DNA from: Crotophaga sulcirostris
Taxonomy: Eukaryota; Chordata; Aves; Cuculiformes; Crotophagidae
Assembly: GCA_013397455.1 (NCBI GenBank)
Contig: VYZB01000168.1
Coordinates: 586,839 to 650,838, forward strand
DNA length: 64,000 nt
Reading direction: 5' to 3'
A model generated the notes under the pieces. It searched no databases. It was given only the letters and a program-made list of their open reading frames with translations, and was not told the DNA's origin. A program made the translations under genes and the position numbers. Shown here piece after piece: positions 24,741 to 36,982 of the stretch (the first letter of the stretch is position 1; every line of letters starts with the position of its first letter).

Positions 24741-27700
24741 GTTTATATCAAAATAATTGTTAAAAATACCTCAGCTGGTCTACGGCATTGTGTCCCCCCA
24801 CTCACCGGAGCCACCACGCTGCTCCTCTCAGGGAGTTTCCGCCGACTCAGCTCTTTGGTGCCAGCGTGCACGCATAATAACAGTCGCTTCCCCACAGCTC
24901 TGCAAGTGAGGTGCCTGGGCTACAACTTCATCATGCCCACAAAGGCCTCTTTTCCTTCTTTCCTCCACCTGCTCAGAGCTCCTTCTGCAGACTCTCACTC
25001 CTTTCCCTTCCATCCCTAATTCACCTAAATATTCCTCTGCTGTGTTGACAGGGGGTGAGAACAGCTGCTCGGCCAGTTTCTGTAATAGGTCTGTGTCTGA
25101 ATACAACTTCACAGTGCTTTGCAATGTCGTAACTGCACCGTAGGAATGCACAGCAATAATAATAGCAGTCATAAATGCAGACGAGGCTGGTTTCTTTGAT
25201 GGGGTGCCTTAACATCTAAAGTCAGGAAGGTGAGAAGTGATGCTCCATTTGCCATTAGTTTGAAAGAGGGCCACTGCACATGATGTACTGTCAATGACAC
25301 TTGTGTCCTGGGGCAATTTTTTATAATCTCATATTTAAGTCACTCTCATTTGGTAAACATACGAAAAATTCCTCCAGCTTAATTAATGGCAAAAATCTCT
25401 TACAGTATAAGAAAGTGGATAGTACATTGTATAAGGCAATAAGAGAATCCCTTTATCTGACTGTTAATTGTATTTGGCTAGGAATTGTTGTGCTATGGAT
25501 TGAGTTCCAAAGAACGTGGTGGATGGAAGCTGAAAATCAACGTTGTTCAAGGTATTGTGTCATTCATATTTTCTTGATTAATTAAAAAAAATCAGATACA
25601 ACAATTAGAGATCTAATCAGTCTGTCGCCTAACAACACTGAGCAATAATTGCATAATTTGATATAGGTGGCTCCTGAGGAGAGATTTGAAGTTGTTTTTG
25701 TCATTTCTATTCATGAGAGCTGCACAGAAAAATGTTGAAATGAAAGCCCACAAGTGAACAAAGTTTTGGGTTGCAATACTTCTTTTTTTTTTAAAAGTTT
25801 AACTAAGTTGAATCTTTCTCTGAGAGACAGACATCTGTTCAGTGCTTGTATCCAAGTCTCACATTTTCCTTTCTTTTCACAAAATCAAGGATTCCATCTA
25901 AAAAGTAATTTTCACGGAAGATATTCAGCCAGGCATAGATAGACATGGAATGCTATTGCTTGGAGCCAGAAGAAATGCTGTGGTTCAACCAAGCTGATGC
26001 AAACTTATCTAGTAAAACAAAAGAGGACTTGGCCTGTGTAGCGGGGGAAGCCATCTTACAGGGTGGCTTTGTCAGATTTCATTAATTAAGGAAATATATA
26101 GAATGAAGAATGCATGCAGTGGTGAAAATTAGTGTGTTAGGCAAGTTCACAGTACACCTAATAGATCAAGAGTCAGAGGACTCAGATGCAGGATGAATAA
26201 TTTCTGAATCTCAAATTATTTTAGTTGGGCAGAAAACACCCAGAAGAGGATTATAGCTCTTCTTGCATTGGACATGAAGTTATGTGGCCACTTTTAAGTT
26301 GCATACTCAGTGCAACTCCTTGCACAGTCAGCAGGGAGGCAAATGACTCCATGGTTCAGGCGATTTTAAACTACATGTCTGAGCTATGTGGGAGGAATCA
26401 CCATCAGAAAAGAGGCCAAGTGAACAGCTTTGACATCTGACTTGTAGCTGGCTAATATCAGCTAGTATAGAGCCACCCCAGGCCTTAAGCTCCAGCAAGA
26501 TTCTTGTAGAAACGACAAGTGCAGCAGAAGGATTTGAGAGTGGCAAGGGCAAGGCAACTGTAGACTCTGAGACATCTTCAGGGAGAGAGTGGTTTAGCTT
26601 TTGTTTTTAAGCAGTATGGGTCCTTTTTAATTCTACGTTCCACTTCAGGTGAAGAACCAGTGTATTTTAGAACTGACAGACCATAGGAATCTGACAATTG
26701 GCTAAAAAGCACGCTTCTATTTGGGTTTTGATTTGACAGGTTTCAAAATCTATTTCTGTAAAATAAAATTCCTCCAGAGGTATCTATTTCTCTCAATCGA
26801 TTACAAAAGAAACCTAGGTGACAAACACTTAGATGACAACCTCAGACATAGTTCCTTAGCTTCTGGATGTCTCAAATTAGTTGCATCCTACATCAAGTAT
26901 TTAGTCTAATGATGTTATGGAATTCTCCGTTGTAATTAATGAAAGGGACAGACATGCCCAGAAGGTGATTTAGCCCAACTTAGCACAGATAGATAAAGGG
27001 AATGCATAAATCTCTAGAAATGTCTTTCTCTCTTCTTTCTGTAGGAATCCTAGAAGTTGTTTAGAGTAGGTTACAAAGTTTTAGACTGTTAAAGCTAAAT
27101 GAAATGAATCACTCTTTACTTCCTCTCACCTCTATGAAGAAAATGTAGACAATTCTGCTGTTTTATGCCTTTCAGAAATTAATTTATAACAGAAGAAATT
27201 CTGAGGTGCCATAGTGGGCGAAATGATGAAAAAGGTGCAACAGTACTATAATTTTTAACCCTGTGTACTTTCTGGTAGGGTAAGAGCTGCTGCAATTTAG
27301 GTATGCATGATCAAGTGTGGAGGAGAGTTTATTTTGTGTGGGTGGATGGACAAGGCCAAATCTTAGATGTGTTAGATGTGTTGTGCAGAACGACTCTTCA
27401 ACATTTGGCTGTTGCCTGGAGATAAAGACATGGAGAGAACAAGAAAACCAAGCTGAAGATGATACCTAGGTAGGAGCGTGACTGACAGGTAGGATGGCAA
27501 TGTTGTCCACACTAACGGAAAATGGAGGCAGAGGAGAGAGGAGAAAGGGTTTGGGAAGAAAAGTTCAAGAGCTATGTTTTACACGTATTGAGCTTGATAT
27601 GATAACTAGACATCCACTAGGACATGCTGGAAAAAAAGGCCAAGATTTGGACAGGAGTCAGTCCTGCAGTACAGAAGTTAGAGCTGCAATCTGTCACTAT

Positions 27701-30700
27701 AGAAATAGAAGCAGAATTTGAGTTGGTGGATAAAGTTGCTAGGGACAAGACTTGGATGAAGAAAGGAAGAAAATCAAAGAAAGAAACCTGTTTATGTCCC
27801 CATAAGGATGGGGAAGTGAGACAGGAGAGGATGGAGTAACCAAAACTGGTGATATAGTTGTTATAAATACATGTAGAAGTATGTGAAAATTATGATCTCT
27901 CATAAAGGAGGACATGGAGGTCAAGTAAAACACTATTCTAAAGCTGATGAGTTGATAGGAAATATGATTTTGAAAGAACTGGAAAAGCTCTCTTGGCAGG
28001 TAGATACAGAAGGAACTTTTGGCCTGCTCAAAAATAAGGGATTTGGGGAGTGTTATTTCTCAAAGCAATTGATTGTGTGAAAATTGGTAAGTTGTAGATC
28101 TGTTTGGCGGGCCCTTAGGAGAAGCAAGTACCTTTCACAGAGAAGTGGTCTTGTGATGAATGGTGGGCAGGCACTTGTCCAAGGAAAGGTTAACAAAAAA
28201 AATTTAAAAAAGGAAAAAACTTTCATAAAAGAAAGTTGCCTTTTGAAACTATTAGGCAACATATGTTGTGTGAACAGGAAGTCACAGTAGAGCAATAATC
28301 CTGACAGCTGTGGTGAAACAGGAGTCTGCTGCAGGAATGAACGGCTCGAGACCTGACAAGAATGATGATGGATGTCCCGTTGGTAGTACACGAGGACAAG
28401 GCAAAAGACGTTTAAATTGGCTGAACCACAGGAACAACTTTGAGTTGGCATCACAGCTGGACAAATGAGGTCAGTCCTAATGGTGAGGGAAATGGGAGGG
28501 GGGATTGAAGGAAGATGGCAGCAATGCACCCCTCGTTTCCAAGGACGAGGGCTACATCATCATCTCACCACGAGGTGGCTGCATTTCTCTGTGAACATCC
28601 AAGTCCTGAGAGAAGCTGCACACCCTGAAGCACCATGAAAATGAGAATGGAAACAGAAATCACTTGCAGGATTTGGCCCATCTTATTCAAAGCCCCTTAA
28701 GCATTTTGAGGCCCTGTGGGGAAAACAGTGTGTGCTCCATGTCTTCATCAAGTGGAAGTCACTCGACAGGTCCTCACTAGTCTGCAGAGCCATGGTAACT
28801 GCCTGTGTGCCAGCTCATAGCTCATGGGAGATACAAGGCAATGCCATGTAACTTAGCTTATAATGAAGAGGATGAAATTAATAATTTTCTACTTGCTTTT
28901 CCTGTGAACTAAGAGCAGATACATGGACAGCTGCTGAAGTTCAGTCAATTCATTGAAAATTGTCAAACCGCGGAAACTTGATTGTGAATCTGGGATGTGC
29001 ATTTAATAAAGGTTAAATTGTGACACTTTTTCAGATGCCCAGATCTGGTTATTCAAGAACATTTATAGAACAGCTATTTGAGTCAAATAAGTCAACAGGA
29101 AAAATGTTCCCATAAAAATCTGAGTGACTAAATGGCCAAATTCTTCATTGTTTTGCACATCCTAAGTTCAGTTGACATAAGCAGAATGGAACAGAAATTT
29201 GCTCCCAAGTGGTCAAGAGGTGAATATTTTTTCTTATCTATAGTGTCCTTAAAATAGAAAGGATAAGGGCTAGGGAAGGATATTTTCTGTATAGTAGATC
29301 TAGATTAAATTTTCAGCTCTTCTTGTTTTTTTTCAGTTTTCTCCCATTTTCCTCTCACCTCTGTCACCTGATTTTTCAAGATTTTGGGGACATGAACTGA
29401 CTTTTTTATTACACCCTTTTGTGGTACTACAACTTATGGGACAGCAACTCCTGATGTCTGTTATACACATTGGGTCAAAGTTTGAAAGACAGTCATTAAA
29501 AGTGACCTGTCTTTGACCTGTCTCACAGAAAATGTCCACAATACTTCACTATGGGAAGTTAGCATCAAGCCCAGCATCTAGTTTTGTTAGGAGTTTTTTA
29601 GGAAAAGATTCCTAAAAGTATTGTAATCCTTCAAAAAACTGAGACTGCCATCTATAAACAGATATTGTTAATGGCATCACTGGTAACCAAGAATTATTTT
29701 TAATCTGATTTGTGTAAGATGGGGTTCCAAAAATGAGATATTGATGACTTGAGACTTTCAGAAACCTTTTTCCTTGTAAAGAATTTTCTATTTTTGTCCC
29801 TACAAGGACCTAGAGACAATTTACCAGGCCGACTTTAAACTTATTTGGATAAATTAATGAATTTACATTAGAGACTTTTACTGAAAGGGAGATTTTACAC
29901 TCTTAAATATCTTTTATTGAGCTTTCCTGTATCCCTTCCAAGTTGTTGGCATGCTTGTTATGCTTTCATGATTTACACTGAGAATAATTAGTAATAAAAA
30001 TAATATACTATTATAATAAACCAATACATGTTGGACCAGACTGTCTTTCCTTGTTGGAAGTAGAATGCCTTACATTCCTCTGTGTGTGTGTGATAGTTAG
30101 TGTACAGACATAATTTTGCATAGGAAATACATTTCCATTTCTACTTTCCTGAACTACCAGACTCATACTCCCATATTACTAGATATTTTTCCAAGTGGAA
30201 TGATCTGTCAAATGTTTTCTGGAAGATTCAGTAGTTCGTCTGACTGTCTTTCAAAAGTTGCATGTAGGGGACCACATTTATGCCTAGGAAGGCACTTTTG
30301 TTGTAGCAGTGAGAGGAGCCCATCACTGTGTGATTTGTCTCTAGCTTCTAATGCCATCACATGAACATGAAAGCTGGCAAGAAGCTCATTATCCTTCAAC
30401 TAAAGGCAGGGACTCTTCGGGAAGGGAAAATAAAGAAGCCCTTAGACACAAGTTCCTACTTAATTCAGCCCTCTGAAACTTGAAATTTTACTCTCATTGT
30501 GAGTTTGACCCAATGTTTTTGGCATCTGTGAACAATGTGACCTTTTTTCAGGTCATCGAAATTGTTGGTGGCAGAACACAGCACCCCTTGGGATTCTGCA
30601 CCTGTGTAAAATGACAATGTAAACCTGGCCTTTCCAATGATGAGTTAAGCTCCTAAGGCCCTGTATGCCTAAGCTATTATCCACCCTTCCTGGAAGATGA

Positions 30701-30796
30701 GTTGCACAGCACAGATAAATCGTCCCTCCTCAATCAGGCCACAGGGTAGCAAAGGCTGGACTTCTCCTCACCTGCCCATGTCACAGAGTTACTCAC

Positions 30797-30876
30797 CGGC
30801 ATAGTCTGGCTGCCATGCAAGGCATTGATGGCTGCTTGGGCCTCCGCATGTGAAGAATATTTCACAAATGCACACC
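30797..30876 (-). CDS. CELF4: CELF4 internal exon, RRM2 RNP1 segment
   Basis: This 80-nt exon lies between acceptor CTTCTTCCAG and donor GTGAGT. It completes a Gly codon begun in the 35722-35850 exon, then encodes 26 codons: [20 protein letters not shown] and GSQTMP. With the split Gly it forms the RNP1 motif K-G-C-A-F-V-K-Y, whose aromatic residues stack on RNA bases in RRMs. The remaining residues form the second RRM2 helix and the following loop. An 80-nt exon at this place is the usual CELF gene architecture. Because the length is not a multiple of three, skipping would truncate the protein inside RRM2. The acceptor tract is unusually pure pyrimidine (see neighbouring entry). Confidence 0.97.
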
Positions 30877-30899
30877 CTGGAAGAAGAAAAAGAAGAAGG
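30877..30899 (-). promoter_or_regulatory. Strong polypyrimidine tract with UCUU motifs at the 80-nt exon acceptor
   Basis: On the transcribed strand the acceptor reads CCTTCTTCTTTTTCTTCTTCCAG, an uninterrupted pyrimidine run with overlapping UCUU/CUUCU units. It is a good U2AF site, and UCUU motifs are also known binding sites of the PTB splicing repressors. Whether PTBP1 or PTBP2 acts here is inference; the sequence shows only the motifs. Confidence 0.6.
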
Positions 30900-33800
30900 T
30901 AAGAATGGTTGCATGAGTACCAGGGAAGTCCATGTGGCTGAGTATCCTGTCCCTCAGAACTTTCCAGTGAAGAAGGTTGCAGAGAGACTATAACAAGCAA
31001 ACACATTTCTGGTTGTTCCTCCCCAAACTCCAGTCACCAGCAGCCTGAGGACCTCTTAATACAAAACTACATCCAGAATCGCCTGCTTGTAATGGGCACT
31101 GATGGACTCAAACTTAGCAAGTACATTTTGAATCCACTTATGTTTTGACCTCCACAGCTTCTCATGGCACTGTATTGCACCATTTTACAATTTATTGAAT
31201 TTGTTTTATTTGTATTTGACTTAATACTGAGTACTCCTGCCTGAATGCTCAAATGGTGTTCGAAAAACAGTAAGGAATTGTGTAAAAGTTATAAGACAGC
31301 TGCATGTGTTTGCTACAAACGAAACAGGACAGATGTACAGAAGGCATTCAGGTTACTCCAAGCCCACAAGGTACTGTGTTGTGTCACTGTTTGGTAAAGC
31401 TTATGAGAGACGGCTCAGATCTTGTTTTGGCTCCAAGCAGCTTTGATCTGAGAAAGTATAAGATAGTTTTGGATGAAGAAGCTGGAATGAGAGACCTGCA
31501 TGTGGTGTTTGCCATCTTGCAGCCACCAAAATTGAATCTTGATCTTTCATAGCTGCAGAGCCAGAGCCCATGTAGATGTTCTCTGGACAATAGAGAAAAA
31601 GAGGCAGTGCTTCTCCTGCCTGCACTGCCATGTGAAAAATCTCACACTGAACACTTACATAAGATTTTAGGGCAGAAAGGTGCATTTATGAATATGTGCT
31701 AGAGTGCAGAAATGATCAACACTTCAAAGGGTCACATGCACTACTAAAGTGGGGGAAAGTATTGCTAACACTCTTAGCTACAAGCAAACTGACTCAGAGA
31801 GAGGAAGAGTAATTTCCATATGCTAAGGCGGTTTTTGGAACAGATTGGGAGAGATCTGAAAAGTTCTGGCTTCCATCCCCTTACATTACTACCAAAGACT
31901 TTTGAGCTTTTAATCAATTTGCAAAGCCCTAGCTGTTTCCCTGAAGGGGTACAGATCTTTGTGCAGGGGATAGCAGTCCAACAATGGGATGATTCTCCTT
32001 TATTCCCTTTGTAGTATCTTTAGATGCTACACCCTTTCATATCCACACAGTGCGGGCTGAAAACTGCAGCATTAGAACACCTCACTAGCAAACTTGAAGT
32101 ATGAGCCCCAAGGGCCCCCAAAATCATCATTGCAGGATGGTAGAAGTGAGGCTGAACTAAGAAGTGATAGACCCTTCCAAGAATAATACACACATATGAA
32201 ATTAGCTTACAGTTAGGAACCCTTCACTTTGCATTACCCCCACAGCACTATGCTGAGGCTGTATTTCAGGAAAAGCACAACAATTATTGCTAATAGTTGG
32301 ATCTAATTTATAAGGAGCTGAGAGGAGACAATCATGAGAAAATGAGATAGATAAATTTCAGTTGGAAACAATAGGGATCAATTATGACATAATCGCAGCC
32401 CAGCATTCCCAGGCTCCTGAGATACTGCGCCTTCCTCTTCATTAATCAGAGATAATCCAGAATTAGGGTGTTTAATTATTTGCAGAGATTCTTTTGTACT
32501 TTCTGCCTCTAAAAAGAAGATGCTGATTAGCAAACATACAAAAGCTTTCCGGCTCCAGTCACCCATTGTGTTTAGAGTAGGATTTTTGGCTGCAGTGTCG
32601 CTGTCATGTTAAAGGCACCACTCTCTTCAGGTGAAATTCACCCGTATGCTGAGGAATGTGATGCGTCCTGGATAAAGTTGGGAATGAAGGGAGCAGTTGG
32701 CATTTATCTTGTTTAACACCCAAGATGCTAGTGGATCCCTTCTACTGCTTCCAGTACGTCTTAAGGTAGCAGGGCAAGTGAACACTCAGCTTTCACTGTT
32801 GTATGGTGCCAAGGCAGAGATCCCAACATTTTGGACCTCTTGTTTGTGTGTTGTTCTGTACATAACTTGAAATGAGCACATAATCTTCTTTCCTCCCATT
32901 TTCACCACAACTCTAGGACGTCATGAGATGAGGATGTGAGTCATGCTACCTTCCTTAGAACAATGGTATCCCTTTGTGAGGAGCAGATCTGGAGTCTGAA
33001 GGGATTTTGATACACAGAGAGATATATAACCTGTGCTAAACAAGGAGATACACATGCTTAAACGTTTTTTCTTACTTTACTTCCAGACTATGGAGCTGAA
33101 AGGGTTGCTCTGACTGTCTTGTCAGTTTGGAGGAGACTGCAGAGTCAGGACCTGAGGTTATAATTGCAGAGGGCATTAAGACTCCTCTTGTAAATTCTGG
33201 TGCCTTGGGAAATTTTTACTTTCTGAGTTACTGAAGTAGAAAACCCATGAGTGAAGAAAAAAAAAAGTGCGTGTGAGGGGAAGAGGCTGTCCAGAAAGCA
33301 GCAATGTAGATCCTGTAGGTCCTGCTGACTTGCTGAATTGGATCCACTTCAGCTTTTTTACCTGAGAACTCCGCTAAGGACACCTGCACTCCTGGCAGTA
33401 CACTGATGAGCTTTACCCACAGGGGTGCAAGAGGGCTTCTTGCTCTCCTACCTCTCCCAGAAGAGATAGGCTCTGTGTTCCCCTTCAAGCATAGAAACGC
33501 CCAGTCTCAGCTCTTCTGCCACCTGGTTGCATGCTCTAGCCACTGTGACTACCTCTGAGCTGACTCACGATGGAGGTATTTCTATGGCCCTGTGAAATGC
33601 AGCCTCATGGCTCAGGGCACCACCCATGGCTTCACGTAAAGTTCAGGCACTTTTCTGTCTGTGGCTGGACTATTGTGACATTGAAGTGGGAAGCTGAGAC
33701 CTACCTTTTGAGAGCATTGCCCGCATTGAGGCAACTGAAAGGCTTAGATAGGTACCTGGTGGGGCTTCACATCATGGGATGGGTAGGACTGAAGTCTACG

Positions 33801-35721
33801 GGATCTGATTGCTATCTGGTATTTAGCCAATCTGCTTAAATCTCAGTTTAGGTAGAATTTAAGCCTTATGGGTTTTACCCAAAATAAATAACTCTCAAGC
33901 AATGTATGTCACATATTGGTTTCTAGCAGATGGAAAACGTTACAGACTGGGAATAACTTTGTAGGAGTTGTGGCTCGTCTGACTGTCTCCTAGGATAAGG
34001 GCACTACTAGCCTTAAGTTTTCTGTTGGATTGACTACTCTGTGAGCGTGTGAGAGTGTATGTAACTGTGTGTGTGTAAATTAGGAGCTTCACATTCTCAG
34101 TAAATAGCACCAGCAAATGCAAGTTGGTAATATTAACTCTGTCAAGGTTCAGTATTGATCCTCAACAGCTCAGTGAAATGCAAGCCTGAGACTGCAGCCT
34201 GCTGGCACTAATAATTAAACTGGTTAGCAATATGGAGCTGCCACTCAGACTCAGACTTATAATGAAATTGTTTAAGGAAAGAAAAAAGAAAAAGAGATGG
34301 AGCAAGTATGAATATAAGTCTGTGGGATGGATCTCCTTTGGAATCTGTTTCTTACAGAGCTCAGATATTATTGCCTTTATTATTACTTTGTTTAACTCCT
34401 TTGTCATTAGATTTTGTTCTGTACAATTCCCAGGGGAGGCAGACAGACATATTTTTTCCTGCTTTTCCCCAATTTACTGTTTTGTTCAGTGAATGCAGTG
34501 CTTAACTGCCTACTGTTATGATGGTTGGAGCTCTTCTAGGCCAGCCTAGCCTATTGTTTTCCAATGTGGCGTCTCCCATGTTTGGGTATCCTGAACCCAA
34601 AGTAGCCATATAATTGAAGAAAGGTGCCTACTGTTTATTTTCAGCCATTTAGATCAGGAAGGCTGAGATTTGCTGACTTATATCAAACAGCTGTCCTGTA
34701 ATGCAAGCGTGAAGACTTTTTTTGGCCACTGGTGATTTTATGGAATAGCAATATCTTTCTCCAGTGTATCAATGTGATTTGGATTTTTTGCCTCCCTGCT
34801 GCAAAAATATGCTGGTTGATGTTGTCACATGTCAAAATATCCAGTGAGATATGAACTGCGTCAGCAGGACTGGTCTCTTCCCTGGTGCTGTGCATTCCAG
34901 CACAGTTTATGATATATTATATGCAGATCAATATTTAATGGACATATTATACTGTCAAGAGAAGAGGGTTTCCTATTCAAATTGAAGCTACTTTGTCTAG
35001 AGAGTGATAGGAAAAAAATGACCCTCCTATTCAAGAGGACACCTCATTCTTACACTTGGGATGTAGAAAAGGTCTCTTTGTGCTATCCAGGTAACGAGTG
35101 ATGGCAAAAAGTGGCAGAAGGAGTTAAGGCACCTAGTTTTGCAATAAAGCATTTATATGTTTCAAACAGTAAATATCTATTGACTGTAATATTTAAATCA
35201 GCACCTGTACACCTGCTATTATGATCACTGATTGGGGTGTATTTTTGCAAAGACCAGCTGAGGAAGGGGAAGACCTGGGGCTGGTGTGTGAGAAATAAGC
35301 AGGGACAATGATGCAGGCAGTGAGCCAAGATGTAAAGTAGCAACCTTGGCTTTTTTTTAAAGAAAGTATTGACTTGTTCAATGGAGTAGAGAGAGCACAT
35401 CTTGAGGGAATGTGAAGGCCCTGTATCCAGAGGAGAGGCTCTGCCCTGCAGCCAAACAGGAATAGACATCAGTTTGCAGGTGATGAGATATTACCTTGTC
35501 ACAGGGTGTGTGTTTTTACGTACAATTATCTTTTTCCTCTCATGCATAAGTAGACAGTGACCAGCAAGGAATCAGACTGCTTTGGAAAATGTGACCCAAC
35601 TAATGTAAGAGACGCTGTCTTGGAGTATATGTAGTGACTTTGTCATACCAGAAAATGATATATACATTGAGACCCAGTCTAATTTGACACTAAAACCAGA
35701 CTGTGCTGCAAGCCACCTTAC
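30877..35721 (-). other. CELF4: CELF4 intron (about 4.8 kb)
   Basis: The intron separates the two halves of RRM2 and runs from donor GTAAGG (complement of 35716-35721) to the pyrimidine-rich acceptor at 30877. I see no transposon I can name with confidence. A weak MIR-like core phrase is at about 31780-31820 (CAAACTGACTCAGAGAGAGG). A pyrimidine/purine run lies near 34.28-34.31 kb. The rest reads as unique intron, and the open frames there look like chance. Confidence 0.85.
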
Positions 35722-35850
35722 CTTTGCTGTTGCCATCTGGTCCCCGAAGGATTGTGCACTCCTCAATGTTGCCAAATGCTTCGAATAGCCTGCGCACATC
35801 GTCTTCCGACTGCTGCTTATTGAGCATGCCCACAAAGAGTTTTCTATCTT
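35722..35850 (-). CDS. CELF4: CELF4 internal exon, first half of RRM2
   Basis: This 129-nt exon has acceptor TTTTGTTCCAG and donor GTAAGG. It takes two bases (AA) to finish a split codon, probably Glu, then gives 42 codons: [39 protein letters not shown] and NSK, with one base (G) carried into the 80-nt exon. KLFVGML is the RNP2 motif of RRM2, followed by the first helix and the second and third strands. This stretch is nearly identical in CELF3, CELF4, CELF5 and CELF6, so paralogue identity comes from the linker exons rather than here. It is the most 5' exon visible. RRM1 and the start codon are upstream, past the right edge. Confidence 0.96.
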
Positions 35851-36964
35851 CTGGAACAAAATAAAGAGATGCTTACCATATTTCAGGAGAGATGTGAAAG
35901 CCAAGATGGCTCAGTACCACATGCAAAATAACTGATGATTTCAATGAGGTGACATACTTCAGAAGCTGCTAGTCATTTCAGGTGGCTGGCTCAGAAAACC
36001 TTAATAACATCTGACTTTCAAAGAGTACTTGAAAATAATTTGGCAATTTAAAAAGAAAACCAAACAAAGCCACAAACCAAAAAAAGGTTTGTTTATATAT
36101 AAAATCTTTAACTGCTTCTCAAAATGTAGGCACTGAAGTCTTCCAAATCAGCTTTACTCGATCAATTTTTGCAGTCAGCTTGCAGCAACTGAAATGACAA
36201 CATTGCTCAGACTGCGATCCAAGATGAATTTAGATAAAGATAGCATATAGAAATAAAGTCCAAATGGAATAATAACATAAGTTAGTAGCCCTTGTGATAC
36301 TAAATAAATTACAGGAAAAAAATGTTTAACATAAGCTCTGTTAAATCAGGATATAACAGAAGCCACAGCCTGTAAATGGAGATTTGTCATCCATACCCAC
36401 TCACAGACACATATCTACAAGTTTGGATCAGTTTTTGGATATATTTTTAAAGTTCATTTCAAGTAAGCCCAAAATTTTTAAAACAGATATTCTTTTTTGA
36501 AATATAATCTTAACTTGTACCATTACTAATATCTGAGAGAGCTCAAGTAGGTGGCATTTCGTGCCAAAGCAGGATGTGGTCTGCTAGTAGATAATTGTAT
36601 TTTGAATGAGGAAGACTATTTGCACTTGGAGTTATACCAAGTATGGAGAGCTTTAGTTTAGAATGAAACACCTTCAGAAAATGTTGGTAAAACCAGACCA
36701 AACTAATGACTACTGAGTTGGTAGAAACAACTCAGAGGGCTCAAACTGATGCTTCTAGACCCAGTTTATGTTGAGACTAGTACAGTCAGACCAAGGAAAA
36801 AAAAAGAAATTTACATAGCTTACATTGTGTATGTAAACAGGTCATTTGCACATGATTCATAAATGTCTTATTTATCATTCATTAAATACTATGTAAATGT
36901 GTGAACCAAGAGTTTTTTCAGAGCAGTTTACAGAGCAGATGTAACTAATTTGAATAAATATGTG

Positions 36965-36982
36965 TAAATAAATAAATAAATA
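36965..36982. repeat. (AAAT)n microsatellite
   Basis: Just over four perfect AAAT units, inside an AT-rich stretch that begins with a related TGAATAAATATG just before it. A short tetranucleotide repeat with no other feature nearby. Confidence 0.85.

Larger units (their letters stand above)
15122..30796 (-). other. CELF4: CELF4 intron (about 15.7 kb)
   Basis: The donor is GTGAGT (complement of 30791-30796) and the acceptor CCTGCAG beside 15121. I see no exon-like segment or clear young transposon in it. Most of it is unique, AT-rich sequence with short homopolymer runs. AT-rich, TAATTA-bearing patches at about 16.79-16.93, 18.6-18.9 and 24.5-24.75 kb look like candidate noncoding elements. 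A purine-rich stretch at about 27.3-28.5 kb may be very old LINE debris. The 158-codon minus frame at 28053-28529 falls in that debris and has no recognisable domain. Confidence 0.85.

Noticed and set aside
28053..28529. 158-codon open frame on the minus strand (longest in the window)
   Set aside because: No recognisable domain, biased composition from a purine-rich stretch, intronic position, no exon signals; likely chance or LINE debris.
14978..35850. Assignment to CELF3, CELF5 or CELF6
   Set aside because: RRM2 is shared among them, but the Ala/Met-rich linker with [13 protein letters not shown] and the MTPTSGGSTPPG junction fit CELF4 best.
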